64,000 bases of DNA, taken from Halopseudomonas pertucinogena (lineage in GTDB: Bacteria > Pseudomonadota > Gammaproteobacteria > Pseudomonadales > Pseudomonadaceae). Position numbers and translations under genes: made by a program. The stretch is taken from positions 248,001 to 312,000 of the forward strand of contig NZ_BMNN01000004.1 in NCBI RefSeq assembly GCF_014646575.1, given 5' to 3'. The stretch's first letter is position 1, and each line of letters opens with the position of its first letter. A model generated the notes under the pieces. That model did not search any database and was not told the DNA's origin. It was given only the letters and a program-made list of their open reading frames with translations. Positions 21,325-30,481 of this stretch are shown here, piece after piece.

Positions 21325-21920
21325 CAGCCTATCTTTGACAGTTTCAACAAGCGGCGCAGGTCGTCCAGCAGATGCTTGCCGGGATTGTCCGCGTCCCGGT
21401 GCAGGACGACCCGACCGAGCGGGTCGATGACCCACAGCTGGGGACCATCCTGCCAGTCGGCATGCCGTGCTTCCAGGCTGCGTTGGTAATCATGCACTGG
21501 CAGAGGGACCTGTTTCAGCTTCGGAAAGTCCTGTTGCATGCGCTCGGTCTGCTCCTGGGTGAGTGGTGCGGCCAGCGCCAGCACGTGCTCCACCCGGTCC
21601 GCCTCCCGGCCGGTTGCCACGTGGATCTGACGCGCCTCGTGCACCAGCTTCAGGCAAGCGTCGTCGCAGCCCGCCGGAGCGGTGACCAGCAGCCGCCAGG
21701 GGGCGCCATAGCCGATTGGCCCCAACGGCAGGTGCCAGTCTGTCACGGCCAGCGCTGGCTCGACAATGGAGGACTGGTTGGTCTGGGTCTGGGGAATGCC
21801 GATCTGCAATTTCACCATCAGCCAGGCGATGAATATCGGACCTACGACAATGGCGATGATTCCCAGCAGCTTGAGCTGGCCGCGGGGTTTGTTCGGGTGG
21901 CTTTCAGTCATGCTCATCAT
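21324..21920 (-). CDS. conserved membrane-anchored protein of the oxidase operon
   Basis: This 198-residue protein has one N-terminal membrane segment (LLGIIAIVVGPIFIAWLMV, about residues 19-37) and an extracytoplasmic domain. The segment LLVTAPAGCDDACLKLVHEARQ contains CDDAC, a CxxxC like that of Sco copper proteins, and the fold looks thioredoxin-like (WVIDPLGRVVLHRD near the end). In Pseudomonas a gene of this kind stands between surf1 and ctaA. A role in copper or thiol handling during oxidase assembly is inference. It overlaps surf1 by 17 bases. Confidence 0.8.
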   Translation of the reverse strand: MMSMTESHPNKPRGQLKLLGIIAIVVGPIFIAWLMVKLQIGIPQTQTNQSSIVEPALAVTDWHLPLGPIGYGAPWRLLVTAPAGCDDACLKLVHEARQIHVATGREADRVEHVLALAAPLTQEQTERMQQDFPKLKQVPLPVHDYQRSLEARHADWQDGPQLWVIDPLGRVVLHRDADNPGKHLLDDLRRLLKLSKIG

Positions 21921-22674
21921 GTTGGTTGCTTTCCGGATGCGCGGGCCGCAGACCGGCCCAGATGAAGAGAATCAGCAGAGCGGCCGCCAGCGTGAACCAC
22001 TGCACGGCATACCCTGTGTGTTTGGTGGCGGTCATCGGCATCGCTGGCCAGTCGAGTCGCAGCGCACCCGGGCTGCCCGGCTGCAGGCGGGCCATCAACG
22101 GCAGGTCCGGCAGGACGGCCTGGTTGGCGAGGACCTCGGGGTCCGCATGGGTGATCAGCTTCGGCCAGCCGCTGGTGCTGCCCCCCTGCAGGCGGAAGCC
22201 TTCTCCCGGTGGCGGCAGCACCTCGGCCCGCAGTTGTAGCTCGCCCTCGGCCACCGGCACGGCAGGCAGGTGCCGCCGGTCAGGCCAGGCCAGCCAGCCG
22301 CGATTGATGATAAGCGGGCGGTCACCCGGCTGATCGTGGAACAGCTGCAGGATTTCGACGCCCGCCTGGCCGTTGCGGGTGCGGTTGTCCAGCAGCCAGA
22401 TATGCTGCGGGTCGAACTGGCCGGTCAGCTGCAGAGCGCGCCACGTCAGCGCAGTATCCGCAGGCAGCTCACCCAGTGGTGCGGCGGGCAACTGCCGCTG
22501 CTGTTCCATCTGGGCGGCGAGGGCGCGCTTCTGTTCGGCCCGATCGAGCTGCCACATGCCGAGGCTCAGCAGCAGCGGGAGAAACGTCAGGGTAAACAGC
22601 CACAATGGCCAGCCGGGAGCAAAGCGACGGCGCCGGTTGCTGCGGTCTATACTGGTGCTCACTCTACTGACCAT
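21904..22674 (-). CDS. SURF1-family oxidase assembly protein
   Basis: A 256-residue protein with the SURF1 layout: an N-terminal membrane helix (WPLWLFTLTFLPLLLSLGMWQLDRAEQKR, about residues 22-50), an extracytoplasmic domain with LLDNRTRNGQAGVEIL and LIINRGWLAWPDRR, and a C-terminal helix (YAVQWFTLAAALLILFIWAGLRPA). SURF1 helps insert heme a into subunit I. Start is the ATG at 22674; the longer frame upstream runs into the divergent DUF2909 gene. Confidence 0.92.
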   Translation of the reverse strand: MVSRVSTSIDRSNRRRRFAPGWPLWLFTLTFLPLLLSLGMWQLDRAEQKRALAAQMEQQRQLPAAPLGELPADTALTWRALQLTGQFDPQHIWLLDNRTRNGQAGVEILQLFHDQPGDRPLIINRGWLAWPDRRHLPAVPVAEGELQLRAEVLPPPGEGFRLQGGSTSGWPKLITHADPEVLANQAVLPDLPLMARLQPGSPGALRLDWPAMPMTATKHTGYAVQWFTLAAALLILFIWAGLRPAHPESNQHDEHD

Positions 22675-22686
22675 GGACCGTCGCTT

Positions 22687-22896
22687 ATGTGGTTGAAAGC
22701 CATCATTGTACTGCTGCTTGCCGCCATCCTTCTCAGCCTGTTCAGCGGTGCGTTCTTTCTCCGTAACGCCAGCTCCGGTGGCCGGCTGTTCACCGCTCTG
22801 TCCGTGCGCATCTCGCTCACCGTGCTGCTGGTACTGCTGGTTGCCTGGGGGCTGTGGTCGGGCCAGTTGCAGTGGGGCGCGCCCTGGCTGCACTGA
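22687..22896 (+). CDS. DUF2909 twin-transmembrane protein
   Basis: A 69-residue hydrophobic protein with two membrane helices: AIIVLLLAAILLSLFSGAFFL (about 5-25) and ISLTVLLVLLVAWGLW (about 42-57). It is the only gene on the plus strand inside the oxidase cluster and lies between surf1 and the subunit III gene, the position it has in other Pseudomonas. It converges on the subunit III gene, leaving 11 bases. Function unknown. Confidence 0.82.
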   Translation: MWLKAIIVLLLAAILLSLFSGAFFLRNASSGGRLFTALSVRISLTVLLVLLVAWGLWSGQLQWGAPWLH

Positions 22897-22907
22897 CGGC
22901 CCTAGGG

Positions 22908-23804
22908 TCAGAGCACATAGACGAACACGAACAGCGCCACCCAGACCACGTCCACGAAGTGCCAGTACCAGGCCGCCGCCTCGAAGCCGAAATGGTTCTC
23001 CGGGGTGAAGTGGCCCCTGTGCACCCGGATCAGCATCACCGTGAGGATGATCGCGCCCATGGTCACGTGGAAGCCGTGAAAACCGGTCAGCATGAAGAAG
23101 GTCGAGCCGTAGATGCCCGAGGCCAGGGTGAGCCCCAGGTCGTTGTATGCGTGGACGTATTCAGCGAGTTGCAGGCCCAGGAAGATCACCCCCAGGACCA
23201 CTGTCAGCAACAGCCAGTTCTTCAGGGCCGTGCGTTTGTTCGCCCGCAGGGCATGGTGGGCGAGGGTCAGGGTAACGCTGGAGCTGATCAGCAGCAGGGT
23301 GTTGATCAGCGGCAGCTGCCAGGGGCTGATGGTTTCAGTGGGCCCCGGGAAGGCACTGGGGTCGGGGTTGTTCACCAGCGGCCAGGAGAAGTTGAATTCC
23401 GGCCACAACAGACTGGAGGAGCCCTTCTCGCCCACGCCGTCCAGCCACGGACCGGCCAGGATACGAACGTAGAACAGTGCACCGAAAAAGGCAGCGAAGA
23501 ACATCACTTCGGAGAAGATGAACCAGGTCATGCCCATGCGGAAGGAGCGGTCCATCTGCTTGCTGTAGAGTCCCTGGCGGCTTTCCCTGATGACGTTGCC
23601 GAACCAGCCGAAGAACATCCAGGCCAGCAACAGCAGGCCAACATAGAGGATGTACTTGCCCGGGGCTGCACCCGTACCACTGCTCAGGCCGTTCATCAGG
23701 GTGCCGGCACCGAACACCGAAACCAGCAGGGCAATTGAGCCGACAATGGGCCATTTGCTCTGCTCGGGTACATAGTAGACTTCGTGCTTTTCTGGACTTG
23801 CCAT
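22908..23804 (-). CDS. ctaE: cytochrome c oxidase subunit III
   Basis: A 298-residue membrane protein with seven predicted helices and subunit III signatures such as SEVMFFAAFFGALFYVR and HGFHVTMGAIILTVMLIR, ending AAAWYWHFVDVVWVALFVFVY. It stabilises the aa3 core and proton pumping. It follows ctaG by 29 bases in the same direction. Also named coxC or coIII. Confidence 0.96.
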   Translation of the reverse strand: MASPEKHEVYYVPEQSKWPIVGSIALLVSVFGAGTLMNGLSSGTGAAPGKYILYVGLLLLAWMFFGWFGNVIRESRQGLYSKQMDRSFRMGMTWFIFSEVMFFAAFFGALFYVRILAGPWLDGVGEKGSSSLLWPEFNFSWPLVNNPDPSAFPGPTETISPWQLPLINTLLLISSSVTLTLAHHALRANKRTALKNWLLLTVVLGVIFLGLQLAEYVHAYNDLGLTLASGIYGSTFFMLTGFHGFHVTMGAIILTVMLIRVHRGHFTPENHFGFEAAAWYWHFVDVVWVALFVFVYVL

Positions 23805-23833
23805 CTGTTGTTCTCCTTATCGGCAGTCGCGGT

Positions 23834-24403
23834 TCAGTTGCTGTGCACCGCAGCCAGGCCGAGGCTGGGCGCCATGCGTTCGGTCACATCAAACAGCGTG
23901 TAGGCCAGGGTCAGACGGTGTACATCGCGGGGCAGTGCCGGATCGACAATGAAGCGCACCGGCATTTCGATGCTCTCGCCCGGCTGCAGCACCTGCTGGG
24001 TAAAGCAGAAGCATTCGGTCTTGTGGAAGAAGGCGGCGGCACGGGAAGGCGCCACGCTGGGGATGGCCTGGGCGACCATCACCCGGTCGGTCGGGTTGTG
24101 CGCCAGGAAGTTGACCGTGCGCGTCTCGCCGGGGTGCAGGAAGATCTCCCTATCCTGCGGTCCGAACGACCAGCGCATGCCCTCGGCATTGCTGGAGATG
24201 AACTGCACGCGTATCTCCCGGGCCATGTCCACGGTCTGCTCGGTGCCCTGCCAGGCGACCCCGGTGGTCTTGCCGTTGATGCCGAAGGCCTGGCACATCA
24301 CGTCGTAGATCGGCACCAGCAGGAAGCCGAAGCCGAACATGCCGACAACCAGCAGCATCAGTCGCTTGACCAGACCGCGGGTACTCAGACCTTCTTCACT
24401 CAT
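23834..24403 (-). CDS. ctaG: cytochrome c oxidase assembly protein CtaG/Cox11
   Basis: A 189-residue protein anchored by one helix (LMLLVVGMFGFGFLLVPIYDVMCQAFG, about residues 14-40). The copper-binding segment ECFCFTQQVLQPGE (about 123-136) contains CFC, the Cox11 signature. It inserts copper into the CuB site of subunit I. It lies between the genes for subunits I and III. Confidence 0.95.
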   Translation of the reverse strand: MSEEGLSTRGLVKRLMLLVVGMFGFGFLLVPIYDVMCQAFGINGKTTGVAWQGTEQTVDMAREIRVQFISSNAEGMRWSFGPQDREIFLHPGETRTVNFLAHNPTDRVMVAQAIPSVAPSRAAAFFHKTECFCFTQQVLQPGESIEMPVRFIVDPALPRDVHRLTLAYTLFDVTERMAPSLGLAAVHSN

Positions 24404-24412
24404 GACAGACTC

Positions 24413-25993
24413 CTATTTCACTTCCGGCGGCGTGCTGAAGGTGTGGTAGGGCGCAGGTGATGGCACCGTCCACTCCAGCCCCTCGGCCCCGTCCCACGGC
24501 TTGGCCGGGGCGGGCCGACCGCCGCGGATGCACTTGATGACGATGAACAGGAACAGCAGCTGGGTGGCGCCGAACATGAAGGCGCCGATCGAGGACACCA
24601 TGTTGAAGTTGGCGAACATCATGTTGTAGTCCGGAATCCGCCGCGGCATGCCGGCCAGGCCGACGAAGTGCATCGGGAAGAACGCCAGGTTCATGCCGAT
24701 GAAGCTCATCCAGAAATGGGTCTTGGCCAGCACCTCGTCATACATGTGCCCGGTCCACTTGGGCAGCCAGTAGTAGGCCGAGGCGAAGATGCCGAAGATG
24801 GCGCCGGGTACCAGCACATAATGGAAGTGCGCCACCACGAAATAGGTGTCGTGGTACTGGTAATCGGCCGGGGCGATCGCCAGCATCAGCCCGGAGAAGC
24901 CGCCGATGGTGAACAGGATGACGAAGGCCACGGCGAACAGCATGGGCGCCTCGAAGCTCAGCGAGCCACGGAACATGGTGGTTGCCCAGTTGAACACCTT
25001 CACCCCGGTGGGTACTGCAATCAGCATGGTGGCGTACATGAAGAACAGCTGGCCGGTCAGCGGGATGCCGACGGTGAACATGTGGTGCGCCCATACCGCG
25101 AAGGACAGGAAGGCAATGGCGCCGGTGGCATAGACCATGGAGGTGTAGCCGAACAGCGGCTTGCGACTGAATGCCGGGATGATCATGCTCACCGCGCCGA
25201 AGGCGGGCAGGATCATGATGTACACCTCGGGGTGGCCGAAGAACCAGAACACGTGCTGGAACAGCACCGGGTCCCCGCCGCCGGCGGCATTGAAGAAACT
25301 GGTGCCGAAGTGGATGTCCATCAGCATCATGGTTACCGCACCCGCCAGCACCGGCATCACCGCAATCAGCAGGAAGGCGGTGATCAGCCAGGTCCAGGCA
25401 AACATCGGCATCTTCATCAGGGTCATGCCCGGCGCGCGCATGTTGAGGATGGTGGCGATGATGTTGATCGCCCCCATGATCGAACTGATACCCGCCAGGT
25501 GAATGGCGAAGATGAAGAAGGTGGTGCTTTCCGGCCCGTAGGTCGTGGACAGCGGGGCGTAGAAGGTCCAGCCGAAGTTCGGTGCGCCGCCCTCCATGAA
25601 CAGGGTCGACAGCAGCAGGCCGAAGGCCGCCGGCAGCAGCCAGAAGCTGAAGTTGTTCATCCGCGGCAGGGCCATGTCCGGCGCACCGATCATCAGCGGC
25701 ACCATCCAGTTGGCCAGCCCGACAAAGGCCGGCATCACCGCGCCGAACACCATGATCAGGCCGTGCATGGTGGTCATCTGGTTGAAGAAGTTGGGGTCGA
25801 CCAGCTGCAGCCCCGGCTGGAACAGTTCGGCGCGGATGACCATGGCCAGCGTACCGCCGATCAGGAACATGGCGAAGCTGAACCACAGATACATCGAGCC
25901 GATGTCCTTGTGGTTGGTAGTCAGTACCCAGCGCATCGGGCCCCTGGCCGGACCGTGGGCATGGTCGGCGTGATTATCGATCACTGCACTCAT
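24413..25993 (-). CDS. ctaD: cytochrome c oxidase subunit I
   Basis: A 526-residue heme-copper oxidase core subunit with 12 membrane helices. The CuB and active-site region WFFGHPEVYIMILPAFG (about 248-264) carries the His-Tyr pair. HH in WAHHMFTVG (about 297) and the heme ligands in VVAHFHYVLVPGA (about 385-397) are clear. It is an A-type oxidase reducing O2 to water with proton pumping. It lies ten bases downstream of subunit II. Confidence 0.97.
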   Translation of the reverse strand: MSAVIDNHADHAHGPARGPMRWVLTTNHKDIGSMYLWFSFAMFLIGGTLAMVIRAELFQPGLQLVDPNFFNQMTTMHGLIMVFGAVMPAFVGLANWMVPLMIGAPDMALPRMNNFSFWLLPAAFGLLLSTLFMEGGAPNFGWTFYAPLSTTYGPESTTFFIFAIHLAGISSIMGAINIIATILNMRAPGMTLMKMPMFAWTWLITAFLLIAVMPVLAGAVTMMLMDIHFGTSFFNAAGGGDPVLFQHVFWFFGHPEVYIMILPAFGAVSMIIPAFSRKPLFGYTSMVYATGAIAFLSFAVWAHHMFTVGIPLTGQLFFMYATMLIAVPTGVKVFNWATTMFRGSLSFEAPMLFAVAFVILFTIGGFSGLMLAIAPADYQYHDTYFVVAHFHYVLVPGAIFGIFASAYYWLPKWTGHMYDEVLAKTHFWMSFIGMNLAFFPMHFVGLAGMPRRIPDYNMMFANFNMVSSIGAFMFGATQLLFLFIVIKCIRGGRPAPAKPWDGAEGLEWTVPSPAPYHTFSTPPEVK

Positions 25994-26003
25994 GACAGGT
26001 CTC

Positions 26004-27128
26004 CTATTGGCCGTTCTTGAAGTCGAGGATGTCCATGGGCGTCACTACCTCGCCGGTATCGTTGCCCCAGGCGTTGCGTTCGTAGGTGATGACCGCAGCC
26101 AGGTCGGTTTCCGACAGTTGCGCACCGAAGGCGGCCATGGAGGTGCCGGGCACCCCGTTGACCACCACGTCGATATGCGCGGTCACGTCGTTGAGCACGA
26201 TGTCGCTGCCCTTGAGCGCCGGGAACATCGGCGGCAGGCCTTCACCACCGGGCTGGTGGCAGGCGCCGCAGCTGGCGGTATATACCCGCTCGCCGCGCTC
26301 CATCAGCTCTTCAGGCGTCCAGTCCTTGCCGGTGAGCTCGGCCTCGGCAGCGGCGGTGGCCTTCTTGTCGGCCAGCCAGGCGGCGAAGTCCTCGGGGCTG
26401 CGGGCGTCAACCACGATGGGCATGAAAGCATGGTCGCGACCACAGAGCTCGGTGCACTGACCGCGGTAGATCCCCGGCTCCTCGATGCGGGTCCAGGACT
26501 CGTTGATGAAACCGGGGATGGCGTCCTTCTTCACCGCCAGGGCGGGTACCCACCAGGAGTGGATGACGTCGGCAGCGGTGATCAGGAAGCGGATCTTCTG
26601 CCCGGTGGGCACCACCAGCGGCTCGTCCACCTCGAGCAGATAATGTTCGCCCTTGGCCTGCTGGTTGCTGATCTGTTCCCGCGGGGTGGACATGTTGCTC
26701 ATGAAGCTCACGTCCTCGCCCATATAGTTGTACTGCCAGCGCCACTGATAACCGGTGACGAGGATGTCCAGGTCGGCATCCTCGGTGTCATAGATCTCGA
26801 TCAGCGTCTTGGTCGCCGGGATCGCCATGCCCACCAGGATCAGCAGAGGGATGACCGTCCAGAGAATCTCGACGGTGAGGTTTTCATGGAACTTGGCCGG
26901 CACCGCGCCCCTGGAGCGTCGGTGCATGATCATCGACCAGAGCATCACGGCAAACACCATGGCGCCGATGATCACCGAGATCCAGAAGATGGTCATGTGC
27001 AGGTTGAATACTGAACGGCTGACTTCCGTTGCCCCCGGACTCATGTTTACCGTCCAATCGGCGCTGGCATTCCCGGCCAGAGCCATGAGGAGCATGCCAT
27101 ACAGCCAGGTGCGTGCATGTCGCAACAT
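26004..27128 (-). CDS. ctaC: cytochrome c oxidase subunit II with fused cytochrome c domain
   Basis: A 374-residue protein with a signal peptide, two membrane helices, and a cupredoxin CuA domain with the ligand string GQCTELCGRDHAFMP (about residues 225-239). The C-terminus adds a cytochrome c domain with CGACH (about 288-292) and a later Met ligand, so the enzyme is caa3-like. The ATG at 27128, preceded by GGGGAAA, is the best start. It is the first gene of the oxidase operon. The upstream region 27186-27422 is AT-rich and should hold its promoter, but I do not see a clean one. Confidence 0.95.
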   Translation of the reverse strand: MLRHARTWLYGMLLMALAGNASADWTVNMSPGATEVSRSVFNLHMTIFWISVIIGAMVFAVMLWSMIMHRRSRGAVPAKFHENLTVEILWTVIPLLILVGMAIPATKTLIEIYDTEDADLDILVTGYQWRWQYNYMGEDVSFMSNMSTPREQISNQQAKGEHYLLEVDEPLVVPTGQKIRFLITAADVIHSWWVPALAVKKDAIPGFINESWTRIEEPGIYRGQCTELCGRDHAFMPIVVDARSPEDFAAWLADKKATAAAEAELTGKDWTPEELMERGERVYTASCGACHQPGGEGLPPMFPALKGSDIVLNDVTAHIDVVVNGVPGTSMAAFGAQLSETDLAAVITYERNAWGNDTGEVVTPMDILDFKNGQ

Positions 27129-27422
27129 CCCGGTTTCCCCTTGTATTCTTGTTTTTATCGCGACGGCAGGGGCCGCTGGGGCCACTTCAGTCAGAAAGCA
27201 GTATAGACCTGAAGGCGATCATGGCAATTCCCTTGAGTCGCTTTTTTTATCAATTGTCAAGATCGTCAAGATTCCAATATGTAAGCAAAAGCAAAGTGAC
27301 AGAATATTCATTCCCCACGCCTGCGGGTCACTTTGACGATATGCAGGCACTCTGCTAGCTTGGAATCCCGTCAATCCAGAGCATTAGGTGAGCTGCCGGC
27401 TCGCCATCATCGGAGTTGCCGA

Positions 27423-28067
27423 ATGAAAATTGCGGAGTTACGCGAGCGTGTAAGGATCGCACGAGAGCACGAAGACAGTGACCGTGCGCTGCGCCAGTGG
27501 CTGGAGCAGAAGCTGCCGAAGCTGCACCGCACGATACGGATACGGGAGGACGCCGCCACCACCCTGTTCAATTTCGTGCAGGCCTATATCGAACGGGTGC
27601 CGGATATGCTGGAAGCGGCACAGTCGGTGGCCAACCACGCCAACATGCGCCCGCAGCTGATCCCAGTGCTCAAGGTCGCCGAGGAGTTCTTCCTGCAACC
27701 GGGGGAGGACCCGGAGCTGGACCGGGGCATGCTGGTATTGCTGGACGAGGCCTATCTGGCCCATCGGCTGGTAGAGGAGGTCAATGACCGCTACGTTGCG
27801 CACGGTGGGGAATCACTGATCCCGATGAACAACACCCGGGCCAACCTGATAGTCAACGACCTGCTGGGTGAGGAATACGCCAGCCGGCTGGACCGGGCGG
27901 TGGACGAGGCCGTGGCCGGGCTGCTCCCCGAGGGGGTATTCAGCAGCCCCGCGTTCCTGGCCTACAAGGAGGGCATCGGCGAGCAGGACCGGCACGAGGT
28001 CTGGCGCCGCTGGCCGAACATGGCCGAAGAGCTCGGGCTGGGGCTCAGCTGGAGGGACAATCTCTGA
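27423..28067 (+). CDS. conserved hypothetical protein
   Basis: A 214-residue, mainly alpha-helical, acidic, soluble protein without signal peptide or cysteine motifs. The central part (ERVPDMLEAAQSVANHANMRPQLIPVLKVAEEFFL, about 57-91) reads as a helical bundle. I do not recognise a family. The ATG at 27423 lies in the only start context that does not enter the AT-rich gap upstream. It is divergent from the oxidase operon and convergent with yheV. Confidence 0.7.
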   Translation: MKIAELRERVRIAREHEDSDRALRQWLEQKLPKLHRTIRIREDAATTLFNFVQAYIERVPDMLEAAQSVANHANMRPQLIPVLKVAEEFFLQPGEDPELDRGMLVLLDEAYLAHRLVEEVNDRYVAHGGESLIPMNNTRANLIVNDLLGEEYASRLDRAVDEAVAGLLPEGVFSSPAFLAYKEGIGEQDRHEVWRRWPNMAEELGLGLSWRDNL

Positions 28068-28086
28068 GCGGATTGCCCCGCCGCCA

Positions 28087-28365
28087 TCAGCTGTCCTTTT
28101 TCTTCAGTTTCGGATTCGGGTAGAACTGCGCCACATGCGAGGTCGGTGAGGGCTTGCTCGCCGGCTGCACCGTCACCCGGGTCGGGATCTCCCGGGGCAC
28201 CGAGTTGCCCCGTTCATCCAGGGTATCGGCAAAGCCGCACTCCACACAGTCGCGGTGCATGGTGCCGTCCTGCTGATACATGCGGATGGTATCCATCTTG
28301 CTGCATGCCGGGCATACCGCCCCGGCAATGAAGCGCTTGATCGGCTGTTCTGGGGTCTGGTTCAT
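28087..28365 (-). CDS. YheV-family zinc-ribbon protein
   Basis: A 92-residue protein with two CxxC pairs, CPAC (about residues 18-21) and CVEC (about 40-43), forming a zinc ribbon, matching the YheV/DUF2387 family (RFIAGAVCPACSKMDTIRMY). Function unknown. Its start overlaps the prlC stop by four bases, so the two are translationally coupled, an arrangement seen in Pseudomonas. Confidence 0.88.
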   Translation of the reverse strand: MNQTPEQPIKRFIAGAVCPACSKMDTIRMYQQDGTMHRDCVECGFADTLDERGNSVPREIPTRVTVQPASKPSPTSHVAQFYPNPKLKKKDS

Positions 28366-30401
28366 GCTGCCTGCTCCTCGGTCAGGCCACTGTGGCGCAA
28401 CAGCGCTTCCACGGAGGGCTCACGGCCACGGAAGGCCACGAACAGCTCCATGGGCTCACGGCTGCCGCCACGGGCAAGGATATGATCGCGGAAGGACTGG
28501 CCCGTCTCGCTGTTGAAGATGCCCTCTTCCTCGAAGCGGGAGAAGGCATCGGCGGACAGTACCTCTGCCCATTTATAGCTGTAATAGCCCGCCGCATAGC
28601 CCCCGGCAAAGATGTGGGCGAAGCCGTTCTCGAAGCGGTTGAAGGCGGGCGGCGGCATGACCGACACCTCATCACGCACGGCCTGCAGCACCTCGCGGGC
28701 GCCTCGTTCCGACTGGGCGTGCAGCTCGAAGTCGAACAGCGAGAACTCGATCTGGCGCAGCATGCCGAGGCCGGACTGGAAGTTCTTCGCTGCCAGCATC
28801 TTCTCCAGCAGGTCCGCGGGCAGCGGCTCGCCGGTTTCGTGGTGACCGGAAATCAGCGCCAGACCTTCGGGCTCCCAGCACCAGTTCTCCATGAACTGGC
28901 TGGGCAGCTCCACCGCATCCCAGGCCACGCCATTGATACCGGAGGCGGCCGGGTAATCGACCCGGGTCAGCAGGTGATGCAGGCCATGGCCGAACTCGTG
29001 GAACAGGGTGGTGACTTCATCATGGGTCAGCAGGGCCGGCTGGTCGCCGACCGCCGGGGTGAAATTGCCCACCAGATAGGCCACCGGGCGCTGCAGCTCG
29101 CCGCCGGGCAGGCGGCGGCGGTCACGGGCGCCGTCCATCCAGGCACCGCCGCGCTTGTTGCTGCGTGCGTACAGGTCAAGGAAGAAGCGGCCGATGACGT
29201 CGCCGCCTTCGAGCACTTCGAACAGACGGGCATCCGGGTGCCAGCGGTCGAACTCGTCGACTTCGCGAAGGGTGATGCCGAACAGTCGGCTGGCGGTTTC
29301 GAACATGCCCTGCAGCACCCTGTCCACCGGGAACCAGGGTCGCAGTTCCTCCTGGGAGATGGCGTAGCGGTGCTGGCGCAGCTGCTCGGCGTAGTAGCCG
29401 GTGTCCCAGCTCTGCAGGTCAGTGCAGCCTTTGGTGGCGGCAAAGTCGTGCAGGGCCTGCAGGTCGGCTTCGGCGTACGGACGGCTGCGGCTGGCCAGAT
29501 CGCGCAGGAAACCCAGCACCTGGTCGGTGCTCTCGGCCATCTTGGTCGCCAGCGACAGCTCGGCATAATTGGCGTAGCCCAGCAGCTCGGCCAGCTCCTG
29601 ACGCAGCTGCAGAATCTCGGCAATCAGCGGGCCGTTATCATTCTCTCCGGCATGGGGGCCCTGGTCCGAGGCGCGGGTGGAGTAGGCGGTGTATACCTCT
29701 TCCCGCAGCGCGCGGTCGTTGGCATAGGTCATCACCGCATAGTAGCTGGGAAATTCCAGGGTGATCAGCCAGCCGTCCAGGTCGCGCGCCTCGGCCGCCT
29801 GTCTGGCTTGAGCGAGGGCGGATTCCGGCAGTCCGTCGAGCTGGCGGGCGTCAATGACATGCTTGGTCCAGGCCTGTGTGGCATCCATCAACTGGTTCGA
29901 AAAGCGGCTCTGCAGCTCGGACAGGCGCATCTTCAGCTCGCCGTAGCGTTTCTGCTGCGCCGGCGGCAGGGCGATGCCGGACAGGCGGAAGTCGCGCAAG
30001 GCATGTTCGATGATGGTCTGCTGGGCCGGGTCCAGTGCATCAAAACCCTCGCTGTCGCGCAGTTGCCGATAGGCCTCATAGAGTTTCTGGTTCTGCCCCA
30101 TCTCGGTAGAGAACTGGCTCAGCAGCGGCAGGCAGCTGTTGTAGGCATCGCGCAGCTCGGGCGTGTTCATCACCGCGTTAAGGTGGCTGACCGGTGACCA
30201 GGCCTGGCTGAGGCGTTCGCCCAGCTCATCCAGCGGCTCGATCAGGGTACTCCAGCTCCACTGCGCCGGCGGGTTGGCGAGCAACTCTTCCAGCTGCGCC
30301 CGGCTCTCGGCGATGATCTGCTCGATGGCGGGCTTTACCTGCTCGGGCTTGATCTGACTGAAGGGCGGCAGGTCGTAGGGTTGCAACAGCGGATTGGACA
30401 T
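28362..30401 (-). CDS. prlC: oligopeptidase A
   Basis: A 679-residue M3-family zinc metallopeptidase. The active site FHEFGHGLHHLL (about residues 465-476) contains HEFGH with the third ligand downstream in ENWCWEPEG. It degrades oligopeptides such as cleaved signal peptides in the cytoplasm. The ATG at 30401 gives MSNPLLQPYDLPPF, the family N-terminus. A short in-frame extension to 30431 has no support. Confidence 0.95.
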   Translation of the reverse strand: MSNPLLQPYDLPPFSQIKPEQVKPAIEQIIAESRAQLEELLANPPAQWSWSTLIEPLDELGERLSQAWSPVSHLNAVMNTPELRDAYNSCLPLLSQFSTEMGQNQKLYEAYRQLRDSEGFDALDPAQQTIIEHALRDFRLSGIALPPAQQKRYGELKMRLSELQSRFSNQLMDATQAWTKHVIDARQLDGLPESALAQARQAAEARDLDGWLITLEFPSYYAVMTYANDRALREEVYTAYSTRASDQGPHAGENDNGPLIAEILQLRQELAELLGYANYAELSLATKMAESTDQVLGFLRDLASRSRPYAEADLQALHDFAATKGCTDLQSWDTGYYAEQLRQHRYAISQEELRPWFPVDRVLQGMFETASRLFGITLREVDEFDRWHPDARLFEVLEGGDVIGRFFLDLYARSNKRGGAWMDGARDRRRLPGGELQRPVAYLVGNFTPAVGDQPALLTHDEVTTLFHEFGHGLHHLLTRVDYPAASGINGVAWDAVELPSQFMENWCWEPEGLALISGHHETGEPLPADLLEKMLAAKNFQSGLGMLRQIEFSLFDFELHAQSERGAREVLQAVRDEVSVMPPPAFNRFENGFAHIFAGGYAAGYYSYKWAEVLSADAFSRFEEEGIFNSETGQSFRDHILARGGSREPMELFVAFRGREPSVEALLRHSGLTEEQAA

Positions 30402-30481
30402 GGCGGGCTTTCCTGAATAGCGTGAATACATACATTAACCAATAGATGCAGGCTTGGGCCGCTTAATTCAAGGGGTAACTG

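Noticed and set aside
24668-26020. Plus-strand open frame of 450 codons opposite the oxidase subunit I gene
   Set aside because: His/Gln/Glu-rich shadow translation; the real gene is on the other strand.
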